A stretch of 64,000 nucleotides of DNA from Burkholderiales bacterium (GTDB taxonomy: Bacteria; Pseudomonadota; Gammaproteobacteria; Burkholderiales; Burkholderiaceae_D), in assembly GCA_016196925.1 (NCBI GenBank), contig JACPWS010000011.1:18735-82734 (forward strand). The letters run 5' to 3'. Numbering within the stretch: position 1 is the first letter of the stretch; every line of letters begins with the position of its first letter. The position numbers and the translations under genes are program-made. The notes below the pieces were generated by a model that was given only the letters and a program-made list of their open reading frames with translations, ran no database searches and was not told the origin of the DNA. Below, piece by piece: positions 1 to 9,294 of the stretch.

Positions 1-37
1 TAAATGTTTACCATTCAGATGGATATCCGGAGTTGAT

Positions 38-2080
38 ATGGCGATACGGGGTGGGCGTTGGCTGGCAGGCGCGATGTTGGCCGCCACGCTGACGACGGCA
101 ATGGCGCAGTTGCAGCCTTGGGGCGACTATCCGCCTCTGCCCTCGGCAGCGACAGGAGAAAATGCAGGGCAGCAGCAAGACCATCAAGACCCCTATCGTA
201 TCCTGATGCAGCAGGACGATGTGCAAGTGCGTGCCTGGATGAAGAAACAGGCGGCGCTGGCCGATAGCGTATTGACCCACATTGCCGGGCGCAACGCCTT
301 GCTGCAAAGCTTGTACGCCTTGCGCAGCGACGCTGCGACAGTGAGCGAACTGAGCGAAGTGCATGCATCGCAGTTTTATCTGAGCACCGATAGCGCAGGG
401 GTGCAACGCCTGTTTGTGCGCAATGCCGCGACCGGCGGCGAGCGCATCTTGATGGCGACCGGCGCAGGTGAAAGCATCGCCTTTTTCACGCCGGCGCCCG
501 ATGCCAGCCTGGTTGCGGTCGCCGTCGTTAACACAGCGGCCGGCGGCGCACGCCGCCGCTTGCAGATCTTGCGCAGCAGCGACGGCAGCGCGCTCGACGA
601 CATGCCGGACGGTATCGATACGACCGCAAGCGGCGTCGCCTGGAAGCCCGATGCCAGCGCGCTTTACTTTCGCCGCAGCGCTGGTGCCGGCACCGGCAAC
701 GCGATCTGGCAACATGTACTGGGACAGGCGGCAAGCAAGGACCGGACCGTCATCGCTGCCGGCCTTAGCCCGCGGCTTAAATTGGCCGCGGCCGACATGC
801 CGCAACTGCAGACGCAAAGCGGCTCGCCGTATGTACTGGCGGAAATCCGGCATGCCGGGACCCCTTGGATCAGCATCTATTTCGCCCGGCTGGCTGAGCT
901 GAAAGGCGCGGCGACTTCCTGGCAGCGTCTGGCGGGTCCGGCGGACAAGGTGCGCGAAGTCAGGCTCGCTGCAGAACGGTTATTGTTGTTGTCGGAAAAA
1001 AAATCCGACCACGGCAGCGTGCTGAAGCTCGCTTTGAAACGGCCGCAACTGGCCGGCGCGCAAGAAATTGTCAAAGCCGGCGCCGATACCCTGCTGGCGC
1101 TGGCAGTCGCCCGCAATGCCGCCTATATCCATGCGACCGACGGCAATCTGAGTAAATTGCTGAAACTGGACATGGCGAGCGGTAAACAAGAGGAACTCGC
1201 CTTGCCGCTGGACGGCCGCATCAGCCGGCTGGACGCCGACGCCGGCGACGACGGCGCGCTGCTGGTGCTGGAGGCACTGAATGCGGCGCCGCTCGCTTAC
1301 CGGGTACTGGCCGATGGGCAAATGCGCAATACCGAGCTATTGCGGCCGGCGCAAAGCGGCGTTCATCGTATTGCCAGCAAGCGCCTCACGCCGCCCGGCC
1401 AGCAAGGCGCGGCGCTGACCCTGATTTACCCGCAAGCTTTGGCGTCGGGCAGCTTACATGCGACTTTGCTGATCGCGCAACAAAAAAGCAGGACGGAAAA
1501 GCTGCCGCATTTCGATGCGTCCTGGCTGGCCTGGCTGGAGCGCGATGGCCTGATCGCGCTTGTTAGCTTGCCGGATCGCCCTGAAGGGCGTCAGCCTGAC
1601 GCGGCGGCCGGTTTCATCGCCGCCGCCGATTACCTGGTCAAGGAGGGCTATACCTCGTCTAAAAAACTGCTGGCGCAGGAAGCCGGCCCGGGAGGGATGA
1701 CGGTCGCGACCGCCGTCAGCCGCCGGCCGGAATTATTCGCGGCGGTGCAGATCACGGATGCGATGGCGGATGTCGCGCCGCCGGACGGCAAACGCAAGGC
1801 GCCGAAGCGTTCGGCAGCCGTGGCAAAGGAAGTGGAATATCCGGCCTTGCGCGCCGGCGTCCGCTATCCGGCGCTATTGCTGAGCGGCGCTACGGCGGAG
1901 CCGGGTCCTGCGGCGGCGGCATACGTCGCGCGTTTGCAGGCGGCCAGCGCCAGCAATAGCAAGCCGGTCTTGTTGCGCAGCGCGGCAGTGGGCGAGGACG
2001 CTGCGCTGAACGCTAAGGCCGATGCCTGGGCTTTTTTCTTATGGCAGGCCGGCGAGCCGGGGTTTTCCTGGCAGCCCTGA
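38..2080 (+). CDS. Secreted prolyl-oligopeptidase-like protein, probably catalytically dead
   Basis: A 680-residue protein with an N-terminal signal peptide (hydrophobic run ending in AMAQ near residue 24). The general layout is that of S9A prolyl oligopeptidases: a long middle section with beta-propeller character and a C-terminal alpha/beta-hydrolase-like part. Around residues 535-570 the order AADYLVKEGYTS, KKLLAQ, then RRPELFAAVQ matches the family's nucleophile region. There, however, the usual GGSxGG elbow reads EAGPGG (548-553), so Gly550 sits where the catalytic Ser belongs. The later Asp motif (GDxDDRV) and the C-terminal catalytic His are also not visible. The start is supported by GGAG at 28-31. 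It stands alone and converges on sdaA. I infer a binding or degenerate role rather than peptidase activity. Confidence 0.72.
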   Translation: MAIRGGRWLAGAMLAATLTTAMAQLQPWGDYPPLPSAATGENAGQQQDHQDPYRILMQQDDVQVRAWMKKQAALADSVLTHIAGRNALLQSLYALRSDAATVSELSEVHASQFYLSTDSAGVQRLFVRNAATGGERILMATGAGESIAFFTPAPDASLVAVAVVNTAAGGARRRLQILRSSDGSALDDMPDGIDTTASGVAWKPDASALYFRRSAGAGTGNAIWQHVLGQAASKDRTVIAAGLSPRLKLAAADMPQLQTQSGSPYVLAEIRHAGTPWISIYFARLAELKGAATSWQRLAGPADKVREVRLAAERLLLLSEKKSDHGSVLKLALKRPQLAGAQEIVKAGADTLLALAVARNAAYIHATDGNLSKLLKLDMASGKQEELALPLDGRISRLDADAGDDGALLVLEALNAAPLAYRVLADGQMRNTELLRPAQSGVHRIASKRLTPPGQQGAALTLIYPQALASGSLHATLLIAQQKSRTEKLPHFDASWLAWLERDGLIALVSLPDRPEGRQPDAAAGFIAAADYLVKEGYTSSKKLLAQEAGPGGMTVATAVSRRPELFAAVQITDAMADVAPPDGKRKAPKRSAAVAKEVEYPALRAGVRYPALLLSGATAEPGPAAAAYVARLQAASASNSKPVLLRSAAVGEDAALNAKADAWAFFLWQAGEPGFSWQP

Positions 2081-2142
2081 ATAAGGCAAAATAGCCGCGC
2101 TTGCCTTGCTGCTCCAGTCCGGAGCGATGGCTCAGTTTGACG

Positions 2143-3522
2143 TTAGCAAGCGGCGTAGTTAACCGTGACCACGTGCACCGCCAGGCCGCCGAGCGAGGTT
2201 TCCTTGTACTTGGCTTGCATGTCGAAGCCGGTCTGGCGCATGGTTTCTATCACGTCGTCCAGGCTGACCTGGTGCGTGCCGTCGCTGCGCAAAGAGAGCG
2301 AGGCGGCGGTGATGGCCTTGACGGCGCCCATGCCGTTGCGTTCTATGCAAGGGATTTGCACCAGTCCGCCGATCGGGTCGCAAGTCATGCCGAGGTGGTG
2401 TTCTATGCCGATTTCAGCGGCCGATTCTATCTGTTCGTTAGTGCCGCCCAAGGCGGCAGTCAGGCCGGCGGCAGCCATGGCGCAAGCGACGCCGACTTCG
2501 CCCTGGCAGCCGATCTCGGCGCCGGAAATCGAGGCGTTTTTCTTGCACAGCATGCCGATCGCGGACGCTACCAGCAGGAAGTTGCGTATCCCCAGTTCCG
2601 GGGCGCTCGGTTTGCAATCCTCGGCGTAATAGCGCAACACGGCCGGGATGATGCCGGCCGCGCCGTTGGTCGGCGCCGTCACTACGCGGCCGCCGGCGGC
2701 GTTTTCTTCGTTGACCGCCATCGCATACAGGCTGACCTTGTGCATGCCGTCATGCGGCAGGACGTCGGTGCTTTCGTTTGCGGCGCGCCACAGCTTGGCG
2801 GCGCGTCGCTTGACGTGCAGGCCGCCCGGCAATTCGCCGGAAATCTGCAGGCCGCGCGCGATGCAGCCTTTCATCACGGTCCAGATTTTATCGAGGCCGG
2901 CGTCCAGTTCTTCGTCGCTGGCATAGACATTTTCGTTGGCGCGCAGCATGGCGGCGATAGACAGCCCGCTACGGCGGCCGTGCGCCAGCAATTCCGCCAT
3001 GGTGGCGAACGGGTAGGGCAGCGGCTGCTGGCCGGCGTCTGCCGTAACTCCTTGCTGCAATTCCTGGGCGGAATAGATGAAGCCGCCGCCGGTAGAATAA
3101 AACACTTTTTCTTCCAGGCTGCCGTCTTTGCGGGTCAGCGTGAAGCGCATGCCGTTCGGATGGCCGGGCAAGACTTCTTGCTTGTGCCAGTGGATGTCGA
3201 CTGTGCTGTCGAATTTCACAGGATATTCGCCCAATAAGGCGAGTTCGCCGCAGGCGGCCAGGCGGGCCAGCTTTTCATCGACGTTGTCGGGGACCAGGTC
3301 TTGCGGCGTTTCGCCCATTAGACCTAGCATGACAGCCTTGTCGGTGGCGTGACCGTGGCCGGTCAGCGCCAGCGAACCGTACAGCGCGACTTCCACCTTG
3401 CTGGCTTTGAATAACTCCGGACATTCGAGCAAAAAACGGCGCGCCGCCAGCATCGGCCCCACCGTATGGGAACTCGATGGACCCACGCCTATCTTGAATA
3501 AGTCGAATACACGCATGTCCAT
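2143..3522 (-). CDS. sdaA: L-serine ammonia-lyase (serine deaminase), single chain
   Basis: Converts L-serine to pyruvate and ammonia in the cytoplasm with a [4Fe-4S] cluster. At 459 residues it has the usual length of the one-chain enzyme. The N-terminal domain begins VFDLFKIGVGPSSSHTVGPM, the family hallmark. The C-terminal half carries GEVGVACAMAAAG and GMTCDPIGGLVQIPCIERN, which supply the conserved cysteines for the cluster. It lies 26 bp downstream of tdh on the same strand, so kbl-tdh-sdaA is probably one operon in which glycine released from threonine, once converted to serine, can be deaminated to pyruvate. Nothing is missing from the motifs I can check. Confidence 0.96.
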   Translation of the reverse strand: MDMRVFDLFKIGVGPSSSHTVGPMLAARRFLLECPELFKASKVEVALYGSLALTGHGHATDKAVMLGLMGETPQDLVPDNVDEKLARLAACGELALLGEYPVKFDSTVDIHWHKQEVLPGHPNGMRFTLTRKDGSLEEKVFYSTGGGFIYSAQELQQGVTADAGQQPLPYPFATMAELLAHGRRSGLSIAAMLRANENVYASDEELDAGLDKIWTVMKGCIARGLQISGELPGGLHVKRRAAKLWRAANESTDVLPHDGMHKVSLYAMAVNEENAAGGRVVTAPTNGAAGIIPAVLRYYAEDCKPSAPELGIRNFLLVASAIGMLCKKNASISGAEIGCQGEVGVACAMAAAGLTAALGGTNEQIESAAEIGIEHHLGMTCDPIGGLVQIPCIERNGMGAVKAITAASLSLRSDGTHQVSLDDVIETMRQTGFDMQAKYKETSLGGLAVHVVTVNYAAC

Positions 3523-3548
3523 CTGTTACCTCATTTGTCTCGGTTGTT

Positions 3549-4526
3549 TTATGCAGCCTTGTGCAATTCCTTGGGCGTGACTTGAATGTTTTTTAACATG
3601 TCTTGCACCATTTGCTGCAGGCCGACTTCCGGCTGCCAGCCCCAGTCCTTGCGGGCCTGGGCGTCGTCCAGGCTCTGCGGCCAGGTAGCGGCGATAGCCT
3701 GACGGCTGTCCGGCGCGTAGTGTATGTCAAAGCCGGGCAAATTTTGTTTGATTGCAGTGGCCAATTCCCGCGGATTAAAGCTTACACCGGCCACATTGTA
3801 GGAAGAACGGATAGAAAGTTCGGCCGCCGGCGCATCCATCAGCGAAATCGTGGCGCGGATCGCATCGGGCATGTAAATCATCGGCAACGTGGTCTCTTCT
3901 TCCAGGAAGCACGGATAGCACTCGCCGCGCAACGCCGCATGGAAAATCGCGATTGCATAGTCGGTGGTGCCGCCGCCCGGTGGCGATTTGTAGCTGATGA
4001 TGCCGGGGTAGCGGATGCTGCGCACATCGACGCCGTATTTCTGGAAATAGTATTCGCACAGACGCTCGCCGGCCAGTTTGCTGATGCCGTAGATCGTGCT
4101 CGGGTCCATCACCGTGTATTGCGGCGTATTCACCGCCGGCGTGTTCGGGCCGAAGGCGGCGATCGAGGACGGCCAGAATACTTTCAGCGGCTGGCCGGCT
4201 GCGCCGCGGATGCGCGCCAGTTCCAGGATATTCAGCAAGCCATCCATGTTCAGGGTCCAGGCCTTCAAGGGCGCTTGCTCGCCGGTGGCCGACAACAGTG
4301 CCGCCAGTTGGTACACCTGGGTGATCTGGTATTGCCCGACCACGTCGGCCAGGCGTTGTGCATTCAGCACATCGATCACTTCATACACTTGCGCGCCGTA
4401 CAGGCTGGCCGGGCTGATGTCGGCCGCCACTACATTCGCGGCGCCATGCTGTATTGCCAGCGCTTCTACCAGTTCGCTGCCGATCTGGCCGTTAGCACCT
4501 ATGACTAAAATACGTTCCATGCTCAT
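3549..4526 (-). CDS. L-threonine 3-dehydrogenase, short-chain (epimerase-like) type
   Basis: A 325-residue NAD-dependent extended short-chain dehydrogenase. The Rossmann motif ILVIGANGQIGSELVEAL lies at residues 5-22 and the catalytic YGISK (Tyr-x-x-x-Lys) near residue 145, with FWPSSIAAFGP before it providing the catalytic Ser. This belongs to the epimerase-like family that oxidises L-threonine to 2-amino-3-ketobutyrate, distinct from the zinc-dependent Tdh of E. coli. The function is strongly backed by its neighbour: kbl, which cleaves that product, ends 18 bp upstream on the same strand. Two ATGs are possible (4526 and six bases inward); AAGGA precedes the first. A generic sugar epimerase would fit the fold but not the context. 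Confidence 0.88.
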   Translation of the reverse strand: MSMERILVIGANGQIGSELVEALAIQHGAANVVAADISPASLYGAQVYEVIDVLNAQRLADVVGQYQITQVYQLAALLSATGEQAPLKAWTLNMDGLLNILELARIRGAAGQPLKVFWPSSIAAFGPNTPAVNTPQYTVMDPSTIYGISKLAGERLCEYYFQKYGVDVRSIRYPGIISYKSPPGGGTTDYAIAIFHAALRGECYPCFLEEETTLPMIYMPDAIRATISLMDAPAAELSIRSSYNVAGVSFNPRELATAIKQNLPGFDIHYAPDSRQAIAATWPQSLDDAQARKDWGWQPEVGLQQMVQDMLKNIQVTPKELHKAA

Positions 4527-4544
4527 TTTCCTTATTTAATCAGC

Positions 4545-5750
4545 TTACTTAATTAAGCCAAGTTCGCGGCCGGCTTGCGCAAAGGCAGCCAGGGCGGTGT
4601 TCAGTTGTTCTATGCTGTGTGCGGCCGACAGCTGCACGCGTACGCGCGCCTGGCCCATAGGCACCACCGGATAAAAGAAGCCGGTGACCAGCACGCCCAG
4701 TTCATACAGGCGCGCGGCAAATTTCTGCGCCACCGGCGCATCGAACAGCATCACCGGCACTACCGGATGGGTGCCCGGCTTGATGGTGAAGCCGAGCGCG
4801 GCGATTTCGCGGCGGAAGTGCGCGGTGTTCGCATGCAGGCGGTCGCGCAATTCGGTGGAAGCGGCCAGACGCTGCAACACCGACAGCGAGGCGCCGGCGA
4901 TAGAAGGCGCCAGCGTGTTGGAGAACAGGTAAGGGCGCGATTTCTGGCGCAGCGTGTCTATCACTTCCTTGCGTCCGGCGGTAAAGCCGCCCATCGCGCC
5001 GCCCAGGGCCTTGCCCAGCGTGCCGGTGATGATGTCGATGCGACCGATTACATTGTGGTGTTCGTGCGTGCCGCGCCCGGTCGCGCCCATGAAGCCGGAG
5101 GCGTGGCATTCATCGATCATCACCAGCGCATCGTATTGGTCGGCCAGTGCGCAGATCTTGTCGAGCTGGGCGATGGTGCCGTCCATAGAGAACACGCCGT
5201 CGGTGACGATGATGCGGTGGCGCTTACCGGCCGCCGCTTGCAATTGTGTTTCCAGGTCGGCCATGTCGTTGTGCGCATAGCGATAGCGCGCCGCCTTGCA
5301 CAGGCGGATGCCGTCGATGATGGAGGCGTGGTTCAAGGCATCGGAAATGATGGCGTCGTTTTCATCGAACAGCGGTTCGAACACGCCGCCGTTGGCGTCG
5401 AAAGCGGCCGCATACAGGATGCAGTCTTCGGTGCCGAGGAAGTCGGCCAGCGCTTTTTCCAGTTGCTTGTGCACAGTCTGGGTGCCGCAGATGAAACGCA
5501 CCGAAGACAGGCCGTAGCCGAATTTTTCGGTGGCGGCAATAGCCGCTTGCACCATCGATTCGTCGCCGGACAAGCCCAGATAATTATTTGCGCACAGGTT
5601 GATCAGCTGGCGGCCATCGTCGCAAGTCACGACCGCGCCCTGGCGCGAAGCGATCACGCGTTCCGGTTTGTACAGGCCTTGCTCACGCAGGCCGTCCAGT
5701 TTGCCGGCTAGATCGCTGATGAAATGTTGTCTGGAAGTCGTCTGGCTCAT
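4545..5750 (-). CDS. kbl: 2-amino-3-ketobutyrate coenzyme A ligase (glycine C-acetyltransferase)
   Basis: A 401-residue PLP enzyme of the alpha-oxoamine synthase family that cleaves 2-amino-3-ketobutyrate with CoA to glycine and acetyl-CoA. Clear motifs are NLCANNYLGLS near residue 50, DALNHASIIDGIR near 135, IDECHASGFMG near 210 and the PLP-lysine region GTLGKALGGAMGG near 245. It is the first gene of the operon kbl-tdh-sdaA, so threonine dehydrogenase and Kbl together degrade threonine to glycine. The promoter region faces a divergent XRE-cupin regulator, and the 161-bp gap holds dyad sequences that probably control the operon. Confidence 0.95.
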   Translation of the reverse strand: MSQTTSRQHFISDLAGKLDGLREQGLYKPERVIASRQGAVVTCDDGRQLINLCANNYLGLSGDESMVQAAIAATEKFGYGLSSVRFICGTQTVHKQLEKALADFLGTEDCILYAAAFDANGGVFEPLFDENDAIISDALNHASIIDGIRLCKAARYRYAHNDMADLETQLQAAAGKRHRIIVTDGVFSMDGTIAQLDKICALADQYDALVMIDECHASGFMGATGRGTHEHHNVIGRIDIITGTLGKALGGAMGGFTAGRKEVIDTLRQKSRPYLFSNTLAPSIAGASLSVLQRLAASTELRDRLHANTAHFRREIAALGFTIKPGTHPVVPVMLFDAPVAQKFAARLYELGVLVTGFFYPVVPMGQARVRVQLSAAHSIEQLNTALAAFAQAGRELGLIK

Positions 5751-5826
5751 AGATGTCTCCGTATTAGTCTTCGCATTAATTGGAAAGGCAGCGTCTGCTG
5801 TTACACTGCTGCTAAAAACAAATTCC

Positions 5827-5875
5827 TAAATATTTGAATAATTCGATATTTAGAACTAAATTTCGATATATCGAA
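5827..5875. promoter_or_regulatory. Probable operator dyads between kbl and the XRE-cupin regulator
   Basis: The AT-rich gap contains a perfect 14-bp palindrome TTCGATATATCGAA at 5862-5875. The half site TTCGATAT also occurs at 5842-5849, exactly 20 bp upstream, so the two lie on the same face of the helix. A second, imperfect dyad runs from TAAATAT (5827-5833) to ATATTTA (5846-5852). Their place between divergent genes, one of them a helix-turn-helix regulator, makes them good candidates for its binding sites. Binding is inferred. Confidence 0.6.
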
Positions 5876-5911
5876 TATTAGACGGACTTATTTAACAGCG
5901 CAATAGCTAAT

Positions 5912-6484
5912 ATGAAAAAAGTGCTACCCAATACACCGCCCGAAGTCGGCGCCACTTTACAAAGAATGCGCCTGGAGCGCGGCTTGACGCTGGAAGACTT
6001 GTCGCGCACCGCCGGCGTCTCGAAATCGATGTTGTCGCAGATAGAGCGCGAAAAAGCCAACCCGACCATCGCCGTGGCCTGGCGGCTGGCGAATGCCTTG
6101 GGGGTGGGCATGGCCGAGTTGCTGTCGTCCGAAGTGCGCCAACAAGACCCGATACGCATGCTGGAAGCGCATGAAACCCCGACCCTGCCGGGCGAGCACG
6201 CCGGCTATGTGTTGCGCATCCTGGGGCCGATGGAGTTGGCCGGAAAATACGAATGGTATGAACTGAGCCTGGCGCCGGGCGGCGCGCTGGTCTCGAATTC
6301 GCACGACCCCGGCGCCACCGAACACCTGACCCTGTTGCAGGGCAGCGTGGAGGTGGAGGTGGATGGCTTGCGGAAAAAGCTGAAAACCGGCGGCACCGCC
6401 CGTTATGAGGCCGACAAAAATCATGCGATACGCAATATCGGCAAGACTGAAGCCAAGGCGCTGATGGTGGTGATACACCGCTGA
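5912..6484 (+). CDS. XRE-family regulator with C-terminal cupin domain
   Basis: A 190-residue two-domain regulator. Residues 12-68 form a helix-turn-helix of the Cro/cI type (LRMRLERGLTLEDLSRTAGV-like, followed by SKSMLSQIEREKANPTI). Residues 110-190 form a cupin beta-barrel, visible in HLTLLQGSVEVEVDG and the closing NHAIRNIG, which in this family binds a small effector. Such proteins often control amino-acid or polyamine catabolism. It diverges from kbl-tdh-sdaA with dyad repeats between, so I infer that it regulates the threonine/serine operon and perhaps itself, possibly sensing a related amino acid. No experimental effector is claimed. Confidence 0.88.
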   Translation: MKKVLPNTPPEVGATLQRMRLERGLTLEDLSRTAGVSKSMLSQIEREKANPTIAVAWRLANALGVGMAELLSSEVRQQDPIRMLEAHETPTLPGEHAGYVLRILGPMELAGKYEWYELSLAPGGALVSNSHDPGATEHLTLLQGSVEVEVDGLRKKLKTGGTARYEADKNHAIRNIGKTEAKALMVVIHR

Positions 6485-6585
6485 TTTTGGCCTGTCTACA
6501 GACCATCATTGGCGGATAGTGCTGTCCGACTAAGGCAATATTGTCATGTCCGGAGTAAAACGAATTGGAGAATTTGTTTGAAATT

Positions 6586-7719
6586 ATGCATACACGCTGG
6601 CAAAAAATCACAGACGGCGCTTATGCATTAATTTTCAGCACCGACAGCAAGCGCACCACACGTATCGCGCGCTGGATGATGACGGCCGCGGTGTATGCGA
6701 TTTGCCTGCTGATCAGCGTGTATGCCGAACAGCGCGGCATGACGCAGCGCACGGCGGCCCGGGTGTTATGGGCGTATATAGTGCTGGGCATGAGTTCGCT
6801 TTATTTCTTCTTGCGCAGCGGTCTTTCCGAGCGCACCCAGGATCCTTCGCTGGCGTTTGAGCAAAGCCTGTTTGCCGTCATCGCCATACTTATTTCTTAT
6901 TTCACCTTCAGTGAAGTTCGCGGTGTCATTCTGATCCTGTTGCCGCTGGTCCTGGTGTTTGGCATGCTTTCGCTGAGACCCGCGCAGACCACCTGGCTGA
7001 GCCTGGTCGCCATCAGCATCCTTGGTCTGTCGATGGTGCTGATGTCGGCAAAATTTCCGCAGCGCTTTCCGGCGCATCTGGAAGCGATTTCCTTCCTGAT
7101 GCTGGGTTCGGTCTTGTTGATGATGTCCTGGATCGCCAAACGGATCGACAACCTGCGCCAGCGTCTGCGCGAACAGCGGGCTGCCCTGGAGCAAGCGTTG
7201 GAGCGCGTGCACGATCTGGCCGTGCGCGATGAACTGACGACGCTGTTCAACCGTCGCTACATGCAACAGGCGCTGGCCAACTCGCACAAGCAATATCTGA
7301 GAAATGGCAGGGTGTTTTGCATCGCCATGATAGATATAGACAATTTCAAACAAATTAACGATACCTGCGGGCATCAGGCCGGCGATGAAGTGCTGAGCGG
7401 ATTTGCGTCGCACGCGCAAGACGCCTTGCGCGAAACCGACATACTGGGGCGCTGGGGCGGGGAAGAATTCTTACTGATTTTCCCCGAGACCGGCGTGCTG
7501 CAGGCGCTTGCCGTGCTTGGGCGCTTGCATGCATGCATAGGGCAAATCGCGTTGTCGGCCACGGCGCCCGAGTTGCGTATCAGCTTCTCGGCAGGATTGA
7601 TACAAAACGAGGCTGCCATGGAATCGCAAGGTCTGTTGGAATGCGTCGACGCCGCACTGTATCAGGCCAAGAACAAGGGCAGGAACCGCACTGTGGTCTG
7701 GCGCGCGGAAAATATTTAG
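6586..7719 (+). CDS. Membrane-bound diguanylate cyclase (GGDEF)
   Basis: About 377 residues. The N-terminal half holds six or so hydrophobic segments (for example MMTAAVYAICLLISVYA and GVILILLPLVLVFGMLSL), followed by a short coiled-coil linker (LRQRLREQRAALEQALERV) and a GGDEF domain. The active-site signature reads GRWGGEEFLLIFPE. RETD lies five residues before GGEEF, the correct spacing for the RxxD inhibitory site, so the enzyme should make cyclic di-GMP and be feedback inhibited by it. The membrane part is a sensor of unknown ligand. ATG at 6586 is used here; in-frame TTGs at 6565 and 6574 are alternatives, the latter just after GGAG at 6567-6570. Confidence 0.9.
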   Translation: MHTRWQKITDGAYALIFSTDSKRTTRIARWMMTAAVYAICLLISVYAEQRGMTQRTAARVLWAYIVLGMSSLYFFLRSGLSERTQDPSLAFEQSLFAVIAILISYFTFSEVRGVILILLPLVLVFGMLSLRPAQTTWLSLVAISILGLSMVLMSAKFPQRFPAHLEAISFLMLGSVLLMMSWIAKRIDNLRQRLREQRAALEQALERVHDLAVRDELTTLFNRRYMQQALANSHKQYLRNGRVFCIAMIDIDNFKQINDTCGHQAGDEVLSGFASHAQDALRETDILGRWGGEEFLLIFPETGVLQALAVLGRLHACIGQIALSATAPELRISFSAGLIQNEAAMESQGLLECVDAALYQAKNKGRNRTVVWRAENI

Positions 7720-7816
7720 CGGAAACCAGGCTGCTTTCTGCGGAAGGGATGGGGCTTTCCGCCTTCGGAGCGAATATAATGTGGAAAACGATTTCTCCAC
7801 ATCACTATTCCACGTC

Positions 7817-9277
7817 ATGCACTACGTCTCGACCCGCGGCCACGCCGCGCAGCAAAATTTTTCCGAAATCCTGTTGGGCGGCCTGGCTCCCGATGGCGGC
7901 CTGTACCTGCCGCAAAGCTATCCGCAAGTCACAGGCGCCGAGCTGGACGCCTGGCGCAAGCTGAGCTATGCCGGGCTGGCGCTGGAAGTGTTGAAGAAAT
8001 TCGCGACCGATATTCCGGCCGCCGACCTGCAGGCGCTGACCGCGAAGACTTACACTGCGGACGTTTACCGCAATACGCGCAAACAGGAAGATGCGGCGCA
8101 GATCACCCCTTTGCGCGTGCTGCAGGATAAGGGCGGCCGCAAGCTGATCCTGCAAGCCTTGTCGAATGGGCCTACGCTGGCCTTCAAGGATATGGCGATG
8201 CAATTGCTCGGCAACCTGTTTGAATACACGCTGGACAAGCGGCATGCCGAGCTGAATATTTTCGGCGCGACGTCCGGCGATACCGGCAGCGCCGCAGAAT
8301 ATGCGATGCGCGGCAAGCGCGGCATCCGCGTCTTCATGCTGTCGCCGCACAAGAAGATGAGCGCCTTCCAGACCGCCCAGATGTTCAGCCTGCAAGACAC
8401 TAACATTTTCAATATCGCGGTGGAAGGCGTGTTCGACGATTGCCAGGATATGGTGAAAGCCGTCTCGAACGATCTGGAATTCAAGCAGCGCCAGAAAATC
8501 GGCACCGTGAATTCCATCAACTGGGCGCGCGTGGTGGCCCAGGTCGTGTACTACTTCCGCGGCTACCTGAGCGCCACCGGCAACAACGAGCAGCAAGTCT
8601 CGTTCACCGTCCCGTCCGGCAATTTCGGCAATATCTGCGCCGGCCACATCGCCCGCATGATGGGCCTGCCTATCGCGCAACTGGTGGTGGCCACCAATGA
8701 AAACGACGTGCTCGATGAATTCTTCCGCACCGGCGTGTACCGGGTGCGCAAGTCGGCCGAGACCTGGCACACTACCAGCCCGTCCATGGACATCTCCAAA
8801 GCTTCGAATTTCGAACGCTTCATCTACGACTTGCTGGACGGCGACAGCGCCCGGGTGGCGGCCTTGTTCAGGAAAGTCGAAACTGCAGGCGGCTTCGACC
8901 TGTCCGGCGGCCCCGGCAGCGACGGCGACGAATTCGCCAAGGTCGCGCGCTTCGGTTTCGTCTCGGGCAAATCGGTGCATGCCGATAGACTCAACACCAT
9001 CCGCCAGGTCAAACAAGACTACGGCATCACGGTCGATACCCACACCGCCGATGGCGTCAAGGTCGCACTCGAGCATTTGCAAGAGGGCGTACCGATGATC
9101 GTGCTGGAAACCGCCTTGCCGGCCAAGTTCAATGAAACGATACGCGAAGCGCTGGGGCGCGACGCCGAGCGTCCGGCCGGCTTCGAAAACATAGAAGCGC
9201 TACCGCAGCGCTTTGAAGTGATGAATGCCGATGTGGCAAAGATGAAAGCGTATATCGCGGCGCATACCGGCCTGTAA
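7817..9277 (+). CDS. thrC: Threonine synthase
   Basis: Final step of threonine biosynthesis: O-phospho-L-homoserine to L-threonine, PLP dependent, cytoplasmic. The 486-residue form starts MHYVSTRG, the usual N-terminus of the family. PLP binding is seen in SNGPTLAFKDMAMQLLGN (the Lys in AFKD), with the phosphate-binding FGATSGDTGSAAEYAMRG downstream. An in-frame GTG at 7781 with GGAG at 7767-7770 would add 12 residues (VENDFSTSLFHV) not expected from the family; it has the better ribosome site, so the start is uncertain. The homoserine dehydrogenase and kinase genes are not adjacent. The stop lies 17 bp before the first copy of a long direct repeat. Confidence 0.95.
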   Translation: MHYVSTRGHAAQQNFSEILLGGLAPDGGLYLPQSYPQVTGAELDAWRKLSYAGLALEVLKKFATDIPAADLQALTAKTYTADVYRNTRKQEDAAQITPLRVLQDKGGRKLILQALSNGPTLAFKDMAMQLLGNLFEYTLDKRHAELNIFGATSGDTGSAAEYAMRGKRGIRVFMLSPHKKMSAFQTAQMFSLQDTNIFNIAVEGVFDDCQDMVKAVSNDLEFKQRQKIGTVNSINWARVVAQVVYYFRGYLSATGNNEQQVSFTVPSGNFGNICAGHIARMMGLPIAQLVVATNENDVLDEFFRTGVYRVRKSAETWHTTSPSMDISKASNFERFIYDLLDGDSARVAALFRKVETAGGFDLSGGPGSDGDEFAKVARFGFVSGKSVHADRLNTIRQVKQDYGITVDTHTADGVKVALEHLQEGVPMIVLETALPAKFNETIREALGRDAERPAGFENIEALPQRFEVMNADVAKMKAYIAAHTGL

Positions 9278-9294
9278 TCCGGCGCGCTCCGCAT

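Noticed and set aside
2101..3237. Long plus-strand open frame opposite sdaA
   Set aside because: It is antisense to a clearly identified gene and its product is low-complexity, rich in Ala, Gly, His, Arg, as expected from GC-rich codon shadows.
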